The notes beneath the pieces are model-generated. The model saw only the letters and a list, made by a program, of their open reading frames with translations. It was not told the origin of the DNA and did not search any database. A stretch of 64,000 bases of DNA from Olsenella_K sp050953285 (lineage in GTDB: Bacteria; Actinomycetota; Coriobacteriia; Coriobacteriales; Atopobiaceae), in the NCBI GenBank assembly GCA_050953285.1, contig JBMNMK010000001.1, positions 186,001-250,000 on the forward strand. Direction: 5' to 3'. This document shows positions 25,415 through 34,810 of this stretch, piece by piece. A program made the translations under genes and the position numbers. Numbering within the stretch: the first letter of the stretch is position 1; every line of letters begins with the position of its first letter.

Positions 25415-28400
25415 GTGTTCATAGATCGAGTTTCACAGAGGTTGTTTTTGGCGCCTGAGCTTCTGGAGCTCACCCACGAGCTCAACCAGGGCAACGATGC
25501 AACCTTATCTATAGCCCAAAGCGCCCGTCCGCTCATGGTGGCAGCGTTGTGGGCAAGAAAACCACGTCCGTGCCTTTTGGTGGTGCCAGGAGAGGAGACG
25601 GCGGACCGTATGGCGCGCCACCTCAGCGCATGGTTGGGCATAGATGCCGTTTTGCGCTATCCGGAGCGCAAAGACCTTCCCTGGCAGGATACGCCCGCAG
25701 ACGATGCCGTTATAGGCGCGCGCTGCCATGCGCTGGAGCGTTTGTCGCGGGGCGAGAAATGCATCGTGGTTGCAAGCGCCCGCGCGCTCATGCGCCGCGT
25801 GCCGCCCATCCGCACGGGCTACTTCTGCTCGAGTCGCTTTGACGTGGGCGACGAGGTGGAGTTTGAAGACATGGGCCGGCTGCTGGTGGGTATGGGATAT
25901 ACGGCAGGCGCTGCAGACGTGGCGGGAAGCTTTGATATCCACGGCGACAGCGTGGACATCTTCCCCGCTCAGGCCACATCTCCGGTGCGTATTGAGTTCT
26001 TTGGAGATGAGATTGACCGCGTGCGCAGGCGCGTTGCTACAACTGGCCAGACCATCGGTGAGCTTGATGGCGTGACCATAGGTCCTGCTCGTGAGCTTGC
26101 ACTCACTGATAAAACCGTGGCAAACGCACAGCGCGCACTCTATAACGAAGCGCAGGAAAACACGGCCGTGGCGGCAGATATGGAGCTTATCAGCCAGCGG
26201 TCTGACTCTCCAGTGATAGACAAATACCTGGTAGCACTCTATGGGGGCAGCTCATCTCCCTTAGAGGCGCTCTCAAGCGATACGCTGGTCATTGTGGCTG
26301 AGCCGCGTGCGCTCTTTGATGATTGCGTCCACGCCTATGATGAGATCACCTCGTTTGCCAACCATGCGCGTGAGACGACCGACGGCCTCTTTACGGCGCC
26401 GCAGCAGATGGACTTTGGCAAGCAGCAGCGGCTTTCCCTGCAAAGCATCCTGCGTGCCAACAGCGCCGCCACTACAGAGATCACGGTCAAGCAGCCCGAT
26501 ATTGCCGGCTCAGAATCACGCCTCATCAACCGGGTGCGCGGGATCATCAATGAGGGTGGCACCGCTGTCTTTGCGGTGCCCGATCGCGCAGCCAGAGAGG
26601 CACTTGAGCTCACACTGAGCGACGAGTCCATTTCCTTCTCGGAATCGCTAGCACAAGATCCTGAGAACAGAGATCCCGTTGGCGCAGACCCCAGCAAGGT
26701 GGCGCCGCTGCCCAAGGGCGAGGTGGTGTTTTTTGATGCGCCGGTGCCTGCTGGCGTGGTGATCCCCTCCGTGCAGCTGGGCGTGCTTTCCGTGTCTGAT
26801 CTCACGGCGCGCATGGCCAGGCGCCACCACCGCGTGCGCAAGGTCGATCCCACCAGCGTCACGTTTCCCTTCAAGCCGGGAGACTACGTAGTACATGCCA
26901 CGCATGGCATAGCGCTCTTCTCAGACATTGTTCGGAAAGAGGTGGCAGGGCGTGAGCGTGACTACTTCCTGCTTGAATACGCGGATGGCGATAAACTCTA
27001 CGTACCTTTGGAGCAGGTGGACCGCATTACGCGCTACGTGGGGCCCGATGGCAAGAGCCCCCGGCTCACGCGCCTCAACACAGCAGATTGGTCGCGCGCA
27101 TGTGGCCGCGCGCGCAAGAGCGCCAAGAAGCTGGCGTTTGACCTGGTAGATCTCTATACCAGGAGAAGTGCCACGGCAGGCTTTGGTTTCTCGCCTGATA
27201 CGCCGGCGCAGCTGGATATGGAAGCAAGCTTTCCCTATGAGCTCACAGCGGATCAGCGTGGTGCGCTTTACGATATCAAGGCAGATATGGAGCGGCCTAA
27301 GCCTATGGATAGACTGCTCTGCGGTGATGTGGGCTTTGGTAAGACGGAGGTGGCGCTGCGTGCGGCCTTTAAGTGCTGCCAGGACCACAAGCAGGTCATG
27401 GTACTGTGTCCCACCACCATCTTGGCAGAGCAGCACTATGAGACGTTTTACAACCGCTTTGCGCCCTTTGATCTCAAGGTGGCAGTGCTCTCGCGTTTTG
27501 CTACGCCGCGCCAGCAGAGGTCCGCGCTGGAAGGCTTTGCAAAAGGGGAGGTAGCGGTGCTTATCGGCACGCACCGGCTGCTGTCGAGTGACGTGAATCC
27601 TAAGAATTTAGGCCTGGTGATCATAGATGAGGAGCAGCGCTTTGGCGTTCAGCACAAAGAGCAGCTCAAGAATATGCGTGAGCAGGTTGATGTCTTGACG
27701 CTTTCTGCCACGCCTATTCCGCGTACCATGCAGATGGCCATGAGTGGCGTGCGTGACATGTCGCTCATCATGACGCCACCACCAGGGCGTATGCCGGTTA
27801 AGGTGACCGTGGGTGAATACAGCTCCGATGTGGTGTCAGAGGCCATCCGCCGCGAACTTGCGCGCAAGGGGCAGGTCTATTACGTGAGTAATCGTGTCAA
27901 TACCATAGAGGATGCGGTTGAGCGCGTACATGAGGCAGCGCCTGAGGCGCGTGTGGGCATAGCCCATGGACAGATGAGTTCACAGCAGGTAGAAGAGGTT
28001 ATGCTGGACTTTCAGGCGCATGAGATAGACGTGCTGGTGGCAACCACCATCATTGAGTCCGGCATTGATAACCCGCACACCAACACGCTTATCATCGAGG
28101 ACTCCCAGCGCTTGGGGTTGGCCCAGCTCTACCAGCTCAAAGGGCGCGTGGGGCGCGGGCGTACCCAGGCATATGCTTACTTCATGTTCCCCGGTGAGAT
28201 TACGCTCACCCCTGAAGCTACCGATAGACTCATGGCCATCAACGAGTTTCAGGAACTCGGAAGCGGTATGCGCATAGCTATGAGGGACCTTGAGATCAGA
28301 GGTGCTGGCTCCCTTTTGGGCGCAGAGCAGCACGGCAATCTCTCAGGCGTGGGCTTTGATCTTTTTACGCAGATGTTAGGACAGGCCGTGGCAGAGGCGC

Positions 28401-28867
28401 GCGGAGAGACCGGAGATATTGCCCAAAGCGAGGTCAATATCAACATCCCCGCCGACTATTACCTGGCAGAAGAGTATGTGCCCGAGGTGGACAAGCGCGT
28501 ACTTGCCTATCGCAAGATAGCTGCTGCAACAGAGCTTCAGGAGATAGACGCGCTGGAGCAGGATCTGGAGAACTCCTGGGGTGCGCTGCCACTTGCGGGC
28601 AAGAACCTGCTCAATCGTGCCCGGATACGCATACGCTGTGGGCGCCTGGGTGTCACGTCGGTGTCACTTACGGCGGGACGCATTATCTACCAGGGAATTG
28701 ACGTGCCGCGTGATGTGGCGCGCCAGCTTAAAGCCAAGCGCGCGCTGGTTTATCCCAAAAGCCAGAAGCTGGCATATCCCTACTCCTCCAAGACAGATGA
28801 TCCTGTGATCAGCGCGCTTGCGGTGCTTGAAGAGGTAGGCGGCAACGACGAAGTGGACGAGGCCTAA
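25415..28867 (+). CDS. mfd: Transcription-repair coupling factor
   Basis: Removes RNA polymerase stalled at lesions and recruits UvrAB; 1,150 residues, the usual size. The N-terminal UvrB-like module (EETADRMARHLSAWLG... SFDIHGDSVDIFPAQATSPVRIEFFGDEIDRVRR) is followed by the RNAP-interacting domain (FKPGDYVVHATHGIALF... DYFLLEYADGDKLYVPLEQVD), then the RecG-like translocase: Walker A CGDVGFGKTEVALRAAF, DEEQ box IIDEEQRFGV, and the TRG region RTMQMAMSGVRDMS. The C-terminal domain is present. Start is GTG with GGGAG upstream. It opens a run of closely spaced genes up to the ppx/gppA remnant. Confidence 0.97.
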   Translation: MFIDRVSQRLFLAPELLELTHELNQGNDATLSIAQSARPLMVAALWARKPRPCLLVVPGEETADRMARHLSAWLGIDAVLRYPERKDLPWQDTPADDAVIGARCHALERLSRGEKCIVVASARALMRRVPPIRTGYFCSSRFDVGDEVEFEDMGRLLVGMGYTAGAADVAGSFDIHGDSVDIFPAQATSPVRIEFFGDEIDRVRRRVATTGQTIGELDGVTIGPARELALTDKTVANAQRALYNEAQENTAVAADMELISQRSDSPVIDKYLVALYGGSSSPLEALSSDTLVIVAEPRALFDDCVHAYDEITSFANHARETTDGLFTAPQQMDFGKQQRLSLQSILRANSAATTEITVKQPDIAGSESRLINRVRGIINEGGTAVFAVPDRAAREALELTLSDESISFSESLAQDPENRDPVGADPSKVAPLPKGEVVFFDAPVPAGVVIPSVQLGVLSVSDLTARMARRHHRVRKVDPTSVTFPFKPGDYVVHATHGIALFSDIVRKEVAGRERDYFLLEYADGDKLYVPLEQVDRITRYVGPDGKSPRLTRLNTADWSRACGRARKSAKKLAFDLVDLYTRRSATAGFGFSPDTPAQLDMEASFPYELTADQRGALYDIKADMERPKPMDRLLCGDVGFGKTEVALRAAFKCCQDHKQVMVLCPTTILAEQHYETFYNRFAPFDLKVAVLSRFATPRQQRSALEGFAKGEVAVLIGTHRLLSSDVNPKNLGLVIIDEEQRFGVQHKEQLKNMREQVDVLTLSATPIPRTMQMAMSGVRDMSLIMTPPPGRMPVKVTVGEYSSDVVSEAIRRELARKGQVYYVSNRVNTIEDAVERVHEAAPEARVGIAHGQMSSQQVEEVMLDFQAHEIDVLVATTIIESGIDNPHTNTLIIEDSQRLGLAQLYQLKGRVGRGRTQAYAYFMFPGEITLTPEATDRLMAINEFQELGSGMRIAMRDLEIRGAGSLLGAEQHGNLSGVGFDLFTQMLGQAVAEARGETGDIAQSEVNINIPADYYLAEEYVPEVDKRVLAYRKIAAATELQEIDALEQDLENSWGALPLAGKNLLNRARIRIRCGRLGVTSVSLTAGRIIYQGIDVPRDVARQLKAKRALVYPKSQKLAYPYSSKTDDPVISALAVLEEVGGNDEVDEA

Positions 28868-28891
28868 GGTCTCTTATGAAAGGTGGTCGTG

Positions 28892-29887
28892 ATGGGACAG
28901 GATACGGTAGCTGAGCTGCGCTGGGGCGTTATTGGCTGCGGCGTGATTGCGCATGAGATGGCAGAGACGCTGCAGCGCCAAGGCAGGACGCTTGCAGGTG
29001 TAGCCAACCGCACGCAGGAGAAGGCGGAAGCGTTTGGCACGCGCTTTGGGGTCAAGCAGGTCTTTGACAGCATCGATGAACTTATCGCCTCACCAGATAT
29101 CGACGCAATCTATCTCACGACGCCGCACAACACCCACATCACGTTTTTGCGGAAGGCACTACGAGCGGGCAAGCATGTGCTGTGCGAGAAGTCCATCACG
29201 CTGAACGCCGCTGAGCTAGAAGAGGCGCGATCCCTTGCGGCCGAGCACGGCGTGGTGCTGATGGACGCGTGTACCATCTTGCATATGCCGCTCTACAAGG
29301 AGCTGGTGCGTCGCATGCGCGCGGGAGAGTTTGGTCGCGTGAATTTGGTGCAGGAGAATTTTGGCTCCTACAAGGTGTATGACATGAAGAATCGCTTCTT
29401 CAATCCGCAGCTGGCGGGAGGAGCGCTTCTAGACATTGGCGTCTATTCCATCTCCCTGGCGCGCCTGTTCTTGGAAAGCTGCCCTGATGAGATGGTGAGC
29501 TTGATGACACCGGCACCCACGGGTGTGGATGAGATGGATGGCATCGTTATGAGAAACGCCGACGGTCAGATGGTGGTGCTGTCGCTAACCATGCACTCCA
29601 AGCAGCCCAAACGTGCCATGATCAGCGCGGATAAGGCCTACATTGAGATCATGGAGTACCCGCGCGCAGACATGGCCAAGATCGTCTGGACAGAAGATGG
29701 CCATGTCGAGGAAGTGCATGCAGGTGAGACCCCATATGCGCTGGCCTATGTGATGGAAGATCTGGAGGCGGCTGTGGCGGGTGACCAAGAGGCGGCAGCA
29801 AGCATTGAGACCTCTTCTGACGTGATGAAACTCATGACTCAGCTCCGTAAAGATTGGAACTTTACATACCCAGAAGAGAGAGCGTAA
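28892..29887 (+). CDS. Gfo/Idh/MocA-family NAD(P)-dependent oxidoreductase
   Basis: A 331-residue sugar- or dihydrodiol-dehydrogenase-like enzyme. The N-terminal Rossmann motif is WGVIGCGVIAHEMAETLQRQGRTLAGVANRT; YLTTPHNTHITFLRKALRAGKHVLCEKSITLNAAELEEA holds the conserved EK(P/S) motif with the catalytic lysine, and GGGALLDIGVYSISLARLF is the C-terminal domain signature (Asp/His region, GxYxxxxA). Substrate unknown. I start at ATG 28892, with AAAGGTGG 6 bp upstream, rather than the GTG codons just before. It lies 24 bp after mfd and 9 bp before mazG. Confidence 0.88.
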   Translation: MGQDTVAELRWGVIGCGVIAHEMAETLQRQGRTLAGVANRTQEKAEAFGTRFGVKQVFDSIDELIASPDIDAIYLTTPHNTHITFLRKALRAGKHVLCEKSITLNAAELEEARSLAAEHGVVLMDACTILHMPLYKELVRRMRAGEFGRVNLVQENFGSYKVYDMKNRFFNPQLAGGALLDIGVYSISLARLFLESCPDEMVSLMTPAPTGVDEMDGIVMRNADGQMVVLSLTMHSKQPKRAMISADKAYIEIMEYPRADMAKIVWTEDGHVEEVHAGETPYALAYVMEDLEAAVAGDQEAAASIETSSDVMKLMTQLRKDWNFTYPEERA

Positions 29888-29896
29888 GGGGCATAT

Positions 29897-30766
29897 ATGC
29901 AGCGCTATGGTGTAGATGGTACGGCGGCAGAAATAGATGCCAAGACGGCTGCGCGCGCAGGTGCCCCCACAACGCATCCCAGCTTTGATGCGGTGGTGCG
30001 CATGGTCTGGCGCCTGCGTCAGCCGGATGGCTGTCCGTGGGACAAGGTCCAGACGCACGAATCCATAGCGCGTGACCTCATTGGTGAGGCCTATGAGGCG
30101 CTTGAGACCATCGCGGACCAGGATCCCGCGCACCTCAAAGAGGAGCTGGGAGATCTCTTGGAGCAGATTCTGCTCCAGGCGCAGATTGCCGCCGACCAGG
30201 GGGAGTTTGACATAGACGATGTGTGCCGTGAGCTGGACGAAAAGCTCGTGCGGCGCCATCCGCATGTCTTTGGCGATGCCGCGGCGGCAGGTGCGGTGGA
30301 CTCGTCTGGCGCGGTGCAGGACATCTGGGACAAGGCCAAGCAGCAGGAGCGCGAGCAGGGCTTGGAGCCCGAGGGTCTTCTCGACTCCATCCCGCGATCC
30401 CTGCCGGCGCTCATGCAGGCGCAAAAGATTTCCAAACGTGCGGCAAAGGCGGGCTTTGACTGGCCCGACGTGGATGCGGTGTGGGACCAGGTGCGCGAGG
30501 AGCGCCAGGAGTTTCTGGCCGAGGCGCCCGGCAGCCCCCGCGCGGAGGAGGAGTTTGGCGACATCCTCTTTAGCCTGGTGAATGTTGCGCGCATGTTGGA
30601 TATAGACGCTGAACAGGCACTCGAGCGCTCAAACAAGAAGTTCCGGCGCCGCTGGTCGGCCATGGGGGAGCTGGCCCGGCAATCGGGCAGAGACCTAGCG
30701 GACCTGAACGTGGCGCAGCAAAACGAGCTCTGGGACCAGGTTAAAGCGGGCGAGAAGAACGTGTAG
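29897..30766 (+). CDS. mazG: Nucleoside triphosphate pyrophosphohydrolase MazG
   Basis: House-cleaning NTP pyrophosphatase of 289 residues with two MazG-type helical units. The first has VWRLRQPDGCPWDKVQTHESI, GEAYEALETI and HLKEELGDLLEQILLQAQIA (EExxE and ExxD metal ligands), then RELDEKLVRRHPHVFGD. The second has GFDWPDVDAVWDQVREERQEFLAEAP and EEEFGDILFSLVNVARMLDID. A 29-residue N-terminal extension precedes the first motif. ATG with AAGGGG upstream. Confidence 0.95.
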   Translation: MQRYGVDGTAAEIDAKTAARAGAPTTHPSFDAVVRMVWRLRQPDGCPWDKVQTHESIARDLIGEAYEALETIADQDPAHLKEELGDLLEQILLQAQIAADQGEFDIDDVCRELDEKLVRRHPHVFGDAAAAGAVDSSGAVQDIWDKAKQQEREQGLEPEGLLDSIPRSLPALMQAQKISKRAAKAGFDWPDVDAVWDQVREERQEFLAEAPGSPRAEEEFGDILFSLVNVARMLDIDAEQALERSNKKFRRRWSAMGELARQSGRDLADLNVAQQNELWDQVKAGEKNV

Positions 30767-30940
30767 CTGCAGCGCGGGCGGTGTCGCGGGTGGTGTCGCG
30801 GGTGGCGGCCTTCGTGCGGCGGTGGCGTGTGGCCTACGGGCAGCGACTTGGGATAGCGTAGCTTGCGTGTGATTTCTGACGCGAGCGCGCTGTCTGTCAT
30901 AATGAGTGGCCCAACGATGGTGTGTTTGAGAAGTGAAAAC

Positions 30941-32236
30941 ATGGATGCTCATAGCTCACAACAAGCAGAAAAAGCGCAGGCAGATGGTGCAAAGGCGGCG
31001 GGTGGCAAGGCCGTGGTCACCCGTCGTGACCCCAAGGCGCCAACCAGCACTAAGCCGCATAAGCGCGTTGGCTCAACGCCCGATGAGCCCTGGCGCATGC
31101 GTGACATTTCTGCAGATGAGACCACACGTTTGCCCCGAATTGACGAGAGTGGCAAGATTGCGCGGCCACAGAGTGCTGCGCGCACAGGCGCCGGGAGCAA
31201 TGCGTTCAAGCTGCCTCGACTTTTTGGCAAATCAAAGCAGGATGAAGCCGCAGAGCGCCAGCGGGCGCTGAGCGAGCTCAAAAACCGCCGCGTAAAGGTG
31301 GTATCTGCATCAACACAAGAAGAGCTGTCAAAGGAGGCCGCAAAGAAGAGCACCGCGGGTCGGGAGGCCGAGGTGCAGAAGGCTGGCGCGCAGGAGGCAG
31401 TCGCGTACAGGACGGCGGCAAGGACGACGGCCGCCAATCGAGCGGCAAACACCTCCGAAGCTTCCACGAACTTCTCGCCCACGAGCGTTGCTGCAAGCAG
31501 CGCTTCACCTGCGGGGAAGGCCGCCTCGGACGAGGATGCTCAAGCGGCCGGCTCTAAAGCGGCTGCAGATAACGCATCGACCAGCGCAAACGCCGACTTA
31601 CGCGATGCCGAGGACGCTGCGGGCACGCGGAAGAGAGACCGCGCTTCGCAGGGTGCGCGCTCCGCTCTGGACGTGGCTTCGCGTGTGATCTTTGAGATTA
31701 AGGCGGCGCCCGGCCGCGCGGCCGATCTTGTGCGCACGCATCGCGTTGTCTCTGCTGCCGCGCTGGTTGTGCTGGTGATCGTGGTCGCTGTGTGGGGCCC
31801 GACGAAAAACTACTACGTGGCCTGGCGGCAGTCCCAGGAGCTCGCGCAGAAATACGACGAGCTCAACACCGATAACCAGCAGCTGACCGACGAAGTCGAC
31901 CGCCTGCAAACGCGCGAAGGCATAGAAGAAGAGGCGCGTCGGCAGGGATATGCAAAAGAGGGCGAGACAACCGTGCGGATAGAGGGTTCTACCAGCCAAG
32001 ATGCGGATTCGTCAGACGGCAGCTCTTCCGGGGCGGACGCGGACAGTAGCTCTGATGCATCTGGTGACGCGGCTAGTGAGGACTCTTCGGACGATAGTCA
32101 GAATGCTGGCACAGATGAAGGTGCTGACTCGGCCGATGCCGAGAGCACACCTGCTGAAGATAAGAAAACGCCCTGGTATGTACCCATAGGCGACTTCCTT
32201 TTTAACTATCACTCCATCGCGGAGAACAATTCGTGA
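30941..32236 (+). CDS. FtsB/DivIC-type septum formation initiator with long disordered flanks
   Basis: Bitopic division protein of 431 residues. The core is small: a transmembrane helix (VVSAAALVVLVIVVAVW, about residues 268-284), a coiled coil (SQELAQKYDELNTDNQQLTDEVDRLQTREGIEEEARRQGY) and the short GETTVRI strand typical of FtsB/DivIC, which link FtsL/FtsQ to septal peptidoglycan synthesis. Around it lie about 260 low-complexity Ala/Lys/Ser-rich cytoplasmic residues and a Ser/Asp/Glu-rich outer segment before a conserved-looking end (WYVPIGDFLFNYHSIAENNS). FtsB proteins are usually 90-150 residues. The ATG at 30941 is my choice; the ribosome site is weak. The 175-bp gap before it contains two tandem GGTGTCGCGGGT units. 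Confidence 0.8.
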   Translation: MDAHSSQQAEKAQADGAKAAGGKAVVTRRDPKAPTSTKPHKRVGSTPDEPWRMRDISADETTRLPRIDESGKIARPQSAARTGAGSNAFKLPRLFGKSKQDEAAERQRALSELKNRRVKVVSASTQEELSKEAAKKSTAGREAEVQKAGAQEAVAYRTAARTTAANRAANTSEASTNFSPTSVAASSASPAGKAASDEDAQAAGSKAAADNASTSANADLRDAEDAAGTRKRDRASQGARSALDVASRVIFEIKAAPGRAADLVRTHRVVSAAALVVLVIVVAVWGPTKNYYVAWRQSQELAQKYDELNTDNQQLTDEVDRLQTREGIEEEARRQGYAKEGETTVRIEGSTSQDADSSDGSSSGADADSSSDASGDAASEDSSDDSQNAGTDEGADSADAESTPAEDKKTPWYVPIGDFLFNYHSIAENNS

Positions 32237-32288
32237 GATGTCGAACGATACGGCGCATGAGCAATTCATAATGACACAAGGAGCGCGC

Positions 32289-33287
32289 ATGGTAAGGATT
32301 GCGGTCATAGATATTGGAACTGTCACCTGTCGCCTTGCGGTAGCAGATGTCCAGGCAGGGCATGTTATGCGCCTTGCCAAGAGTTCAAATATCGTGAACT
32401 TGGGTCAAGGTGTGGACAGCACGCACCTGTTGAGTCAAGAGGCGCAGATACGCCTTTTAAGCTGCATTGATCTCTACCTGGCCTCCGCACGTGAAGCGCG
32501 TGCAGAGGCGCTTTGCGTCACGCTCACCAGTGCGGCCAGAGATGCGCAAAACGCCCAGGAGCTCTTGGATCAGCTTGAAAAGCGAGGTATTAAGCCGCAG
32601 GTTATCCCTTGAGACATAGAGGGTCGGCTCACGTTTTTAGGCGTTGCACAGGATTTTGTCTCACAAAGAATTTTGGTCGCTGACAGCGGGGGCGGGTCTA
32701 CAGAGCTTGCGATAGGTACTTTGACCAGCGCACATGAGCTCAACATTGAGTTTGTACGCTCCATTGATATGGGTGCGCGACGCCTGAGTGATCGCTCGCT
32801 TTCAGGTGAAGCCCCGCATAGCGAAGACGTGCTCAAGGCCGCGCATGCGGAGGCGCGCGCGGCGTTTGATGCCGTGTATGGGGCGCATGGCGCGCTTGCG
32901 GATGCACGTTTCAAGCAGCCCGAGCGGCTTATCATTACTGGCGGCACTGCTACGACATTGGTGGCCGTCAAGAAGCACCTGGAGCCTTACGATCCAAAGC
33001 AGGTGCACCTTGCACGAATTTCTCGCCCAGAGCTTGATGAGTTGGAAGGGCGCCTGGCGGCGCTTTCGGTGGATGAGATTGCGCATACGGTCGGTGTGCA
33101 GCCAAAACGCGCACATGTGTTGCTGGGCGGCACCATTGTGATTTCAGAGCTGGTGAGTGCGGCGTCGTTTGATGGGTTCAGCGTTTCCGAAAGCGACTTG
33201 CTGTTTGGGCTTTCTTTGGTGGCGGCAGGGGAGTTTGTGGGCGATGCGCCGTGTTTGAGCTGGCGGCCAGAGCTCTCGCTGCTCTAG
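32289..33287 (+). pseudogene. Ppx/GppA exopolyphosphatase-family gene interrupted by one in-frame TGA
   Basis: Reads as exopolyphosphatase/pppGpp phosphohydrolase (ASKHA fold) in a single frame except for TGA at 32610-32612. Before it: AVIDIGTVTCRLAVADV (phosphate-1 loop) and TSAARDAQNA. After it, without any shift: DIEGRLTFLGV, VADSGGGSTELAIG (phosphate-2), GGTATTLVAVK (adenosine region) and ESDLLFGLSL. Relatives commonly have Gly in this position (VIPG or VISG followed by acidic residues), and GGA to TGA is one base change. So it is a recent nonsense mutation, a sequencing error or, less likely, read-through. Start ATG 32289 has AAGGAG 5 bp upstream. Confidence 0.85.
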
Positions 33288-33382
33288 GGTGCGGTACGTT
33301 TTTGGCAAGCTGTGCGCAAGGTATTGCGGAAAGTTTTGCGCGCAAAAATGCGCCAAGTGGGCTATTATTGCTCAGTACAGCT

Positions 33383-33467
33383 GGGGGCGTGGCGGAATTG
33401 GCAGACGCAGCGGACTTAAAATCCGCCGCCGCAAGGCTTGTGGGTTCGAGTCCCACCGCCCCTACCA
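33383..33467 (+). tRNA. tRNA-Leu (anticodon TAA)
   Basis: Class II tRNA with a long variable arm. Acceptor GGGGGCG pairs with CGCCCCT (one G-U), the anticodon loop CTTAAAA gives TAA, T-loop GTTCGAG, and CCA is encoded. Confidence 0.97.
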
Positions 33468-33680
33468 GCACATTTCCTTGCATATGTACAGATGGTAGTT
33501 TGGTGTGGCGGCGCGTTAGCCTGGTGGTGTGGCTCTTGGCCACGTGTTGCTGATCAGCCTAGTGGCATGAGGGCATTGGGCTGCGTTCCGCGCTGATGCA
33601 CTGCCACCGCACGATGGCGCCGTGCTCAGAGGCCATGTTGCCGAATGTTGAGTAAAAGTGGAATTAGGCACAGAAAAAAA

Positions 33681-33755
33681 TGGTACCCCCAACGGGAATC
33701 GAACCCGTATTGCCGCCTTGAAAGGGCGGTGTCCTAACCGTTAGACGATGGGGAC
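33681..33755 (-). tRNA. tRNA-Glu (anticodon TTC)
   Basis: On the minus strand acceptor GTCCCCA pairs with TGGGGGT (two G-U), anticodon stem CCGCC/GGCGG with loop CTTTCAA gives TTC, and CCA is encoded (33681-33683). The gap 33468-33680 shows nothing else. Confidence 0.97.
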
Positions 33756-33814
33756 ACAATGTGCGTTAGCTAGTATAACAGACCCGGCCGCGTATGGGTA
33801 TCACCACAAAGTCT

Positions 33815-34810
33815 TTAGATGTCCAGGTCGCCCGGCCACATGAGGCGGTTATCCTGGGAATACTGGTACGCGTCGTGCAAGAAGCTGTCTTGCATGGACG
33901 CCCAGTACGGAAAGTCGGGCACCTCCTGGATGATGAAGTCGGCCTCGCGCACCGCGAGCATGGACTCGGCATACGATCCCGCCTCAAAGCCCGGCCGATC
34001 TGGAATATACACGTCCACAAACGCAGGCACCAACAGCGCATACGCCGCACCGTCGCACAGGCTGTTAAAGCCCCGCAGCGCGCGCTTTGCCGCCGGCATA
34101 CGCCCCAGCTTATACAGCAAGATGGTGTGCGCAAGATGCAACCAGGCATCGCTGTTTCGGTAGTGCTGCTTTTCCAGCCGCATGAAGCCGTCCTCGTCCG
34201 CCAGGCGAGCCAGCGCCAGCACCGCCGTTCTTCTCGCGCCAACCATGTCCAGCGGCGACACGCGCAGCAGCTCGTAGCATGTTTCGAGCGCACGTTTGTA
34301 TCGCCCGCTCTCAAGGTATGTGCGGGCTATCAGTGCCTTTAAGCGCAGGCGTGGGCGAGCAAAGACGTCCACCCAAATGTCGCCGGTGATGGGATCGACG
34401 TTCATGAAACTGTCGATGAACTCCTTGTCCGCAATGTAGAGAAGCTCATCCAAGAGCACGTCCTGCTCGTAATCACTGGCAAGCAGCGAGCAAACACGCG
34501 CGTCAATGCAGTGCGGGTCAATGGCAAGGATCTGCTGGCAGCTTTCGTACAGCTGGTCGAGCGCCTGGGTGCGCATCTGGATGTAGTCGTTGTCGGTCAG
34601 CTCAAAATCCTTGGTGCGCGACGCGCGGTACTGGTCGATGGCCTGCGTGAAAAGCGCAAACGCCTCCTCACTGTTGTCGTTCACAAATGACGCAGGATCG
34701 GCGCGAATGGCCAGCTCAAGCTCGTTCATTGCCTCGTCGGAGAGCGGGTCAAGCTTCTCTTGACTCTTGAGGAGCAGCCGATGGCGTTGCTCGGCATGTA
34801 CGTCCATCAT
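33815..34810 (-). CDS. TPR-like helical repeat protein, paralogue of the upstream gene
   Basis: Not assigned to a named family. The 331-residue product is all-helical in appearance, with pairs of amphipathic helices reminiscent of tetratricopeptide repeats (GRYKRALETCYELLRVSPLDMVGARRTAVLALARL; DAWLHLAHTILLYKLGRMPAAKRALRGFNSL). No signal peptide or membrane segment, so probably a cytoplasmic scaffold or interaction protein. The DAWLHLA...YKLGRMPAAK block aligns with DAWMQLA...YKDGQMDYAK in the upstream neighbour, and the two overlap by 4 bp, so they are tandem duplicates translated together. Confidence 0.75.
   Translation of the reverse strand: MMDVHAEQRHRLLLKSQEKLDPLSDEAMNELELAIRADPASFVNDNSEEAFALFTQAIDQYRASRTKDFELTDNDYIQMRTQALDQLYESCQQILAIDPHCIDARVCSLLASDYEQDVLLDELLYIADKEFIDSFMNVDPITGDIWVDVFARPRLRLKALIARTYLESGRYKRALETCYELLRVSPLDMVGARRTAVLALARLADEDGFMRLEKQHYRNSDAWLHLAHTILLYKLGRMPAAKRALRGFNSLCDGAAYALLVPAFVDVYIPDRPGFEAGSYAESMLAVREADFIIQEVPDFPYWASMQDSFLHDAYQYSQDNRLMWPGDLDI

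Noticed and set aside
32610..32612. Recoding of TGA as glycine (as in SR1/Gracilibacteria) or selenocysteine
   Set aside because: No other gene in the window has an internal TGA, TGA is used as a normal stop throughout, and no selenocysteine insertion hairpin is evident next to it. A nonsense change is simpler.
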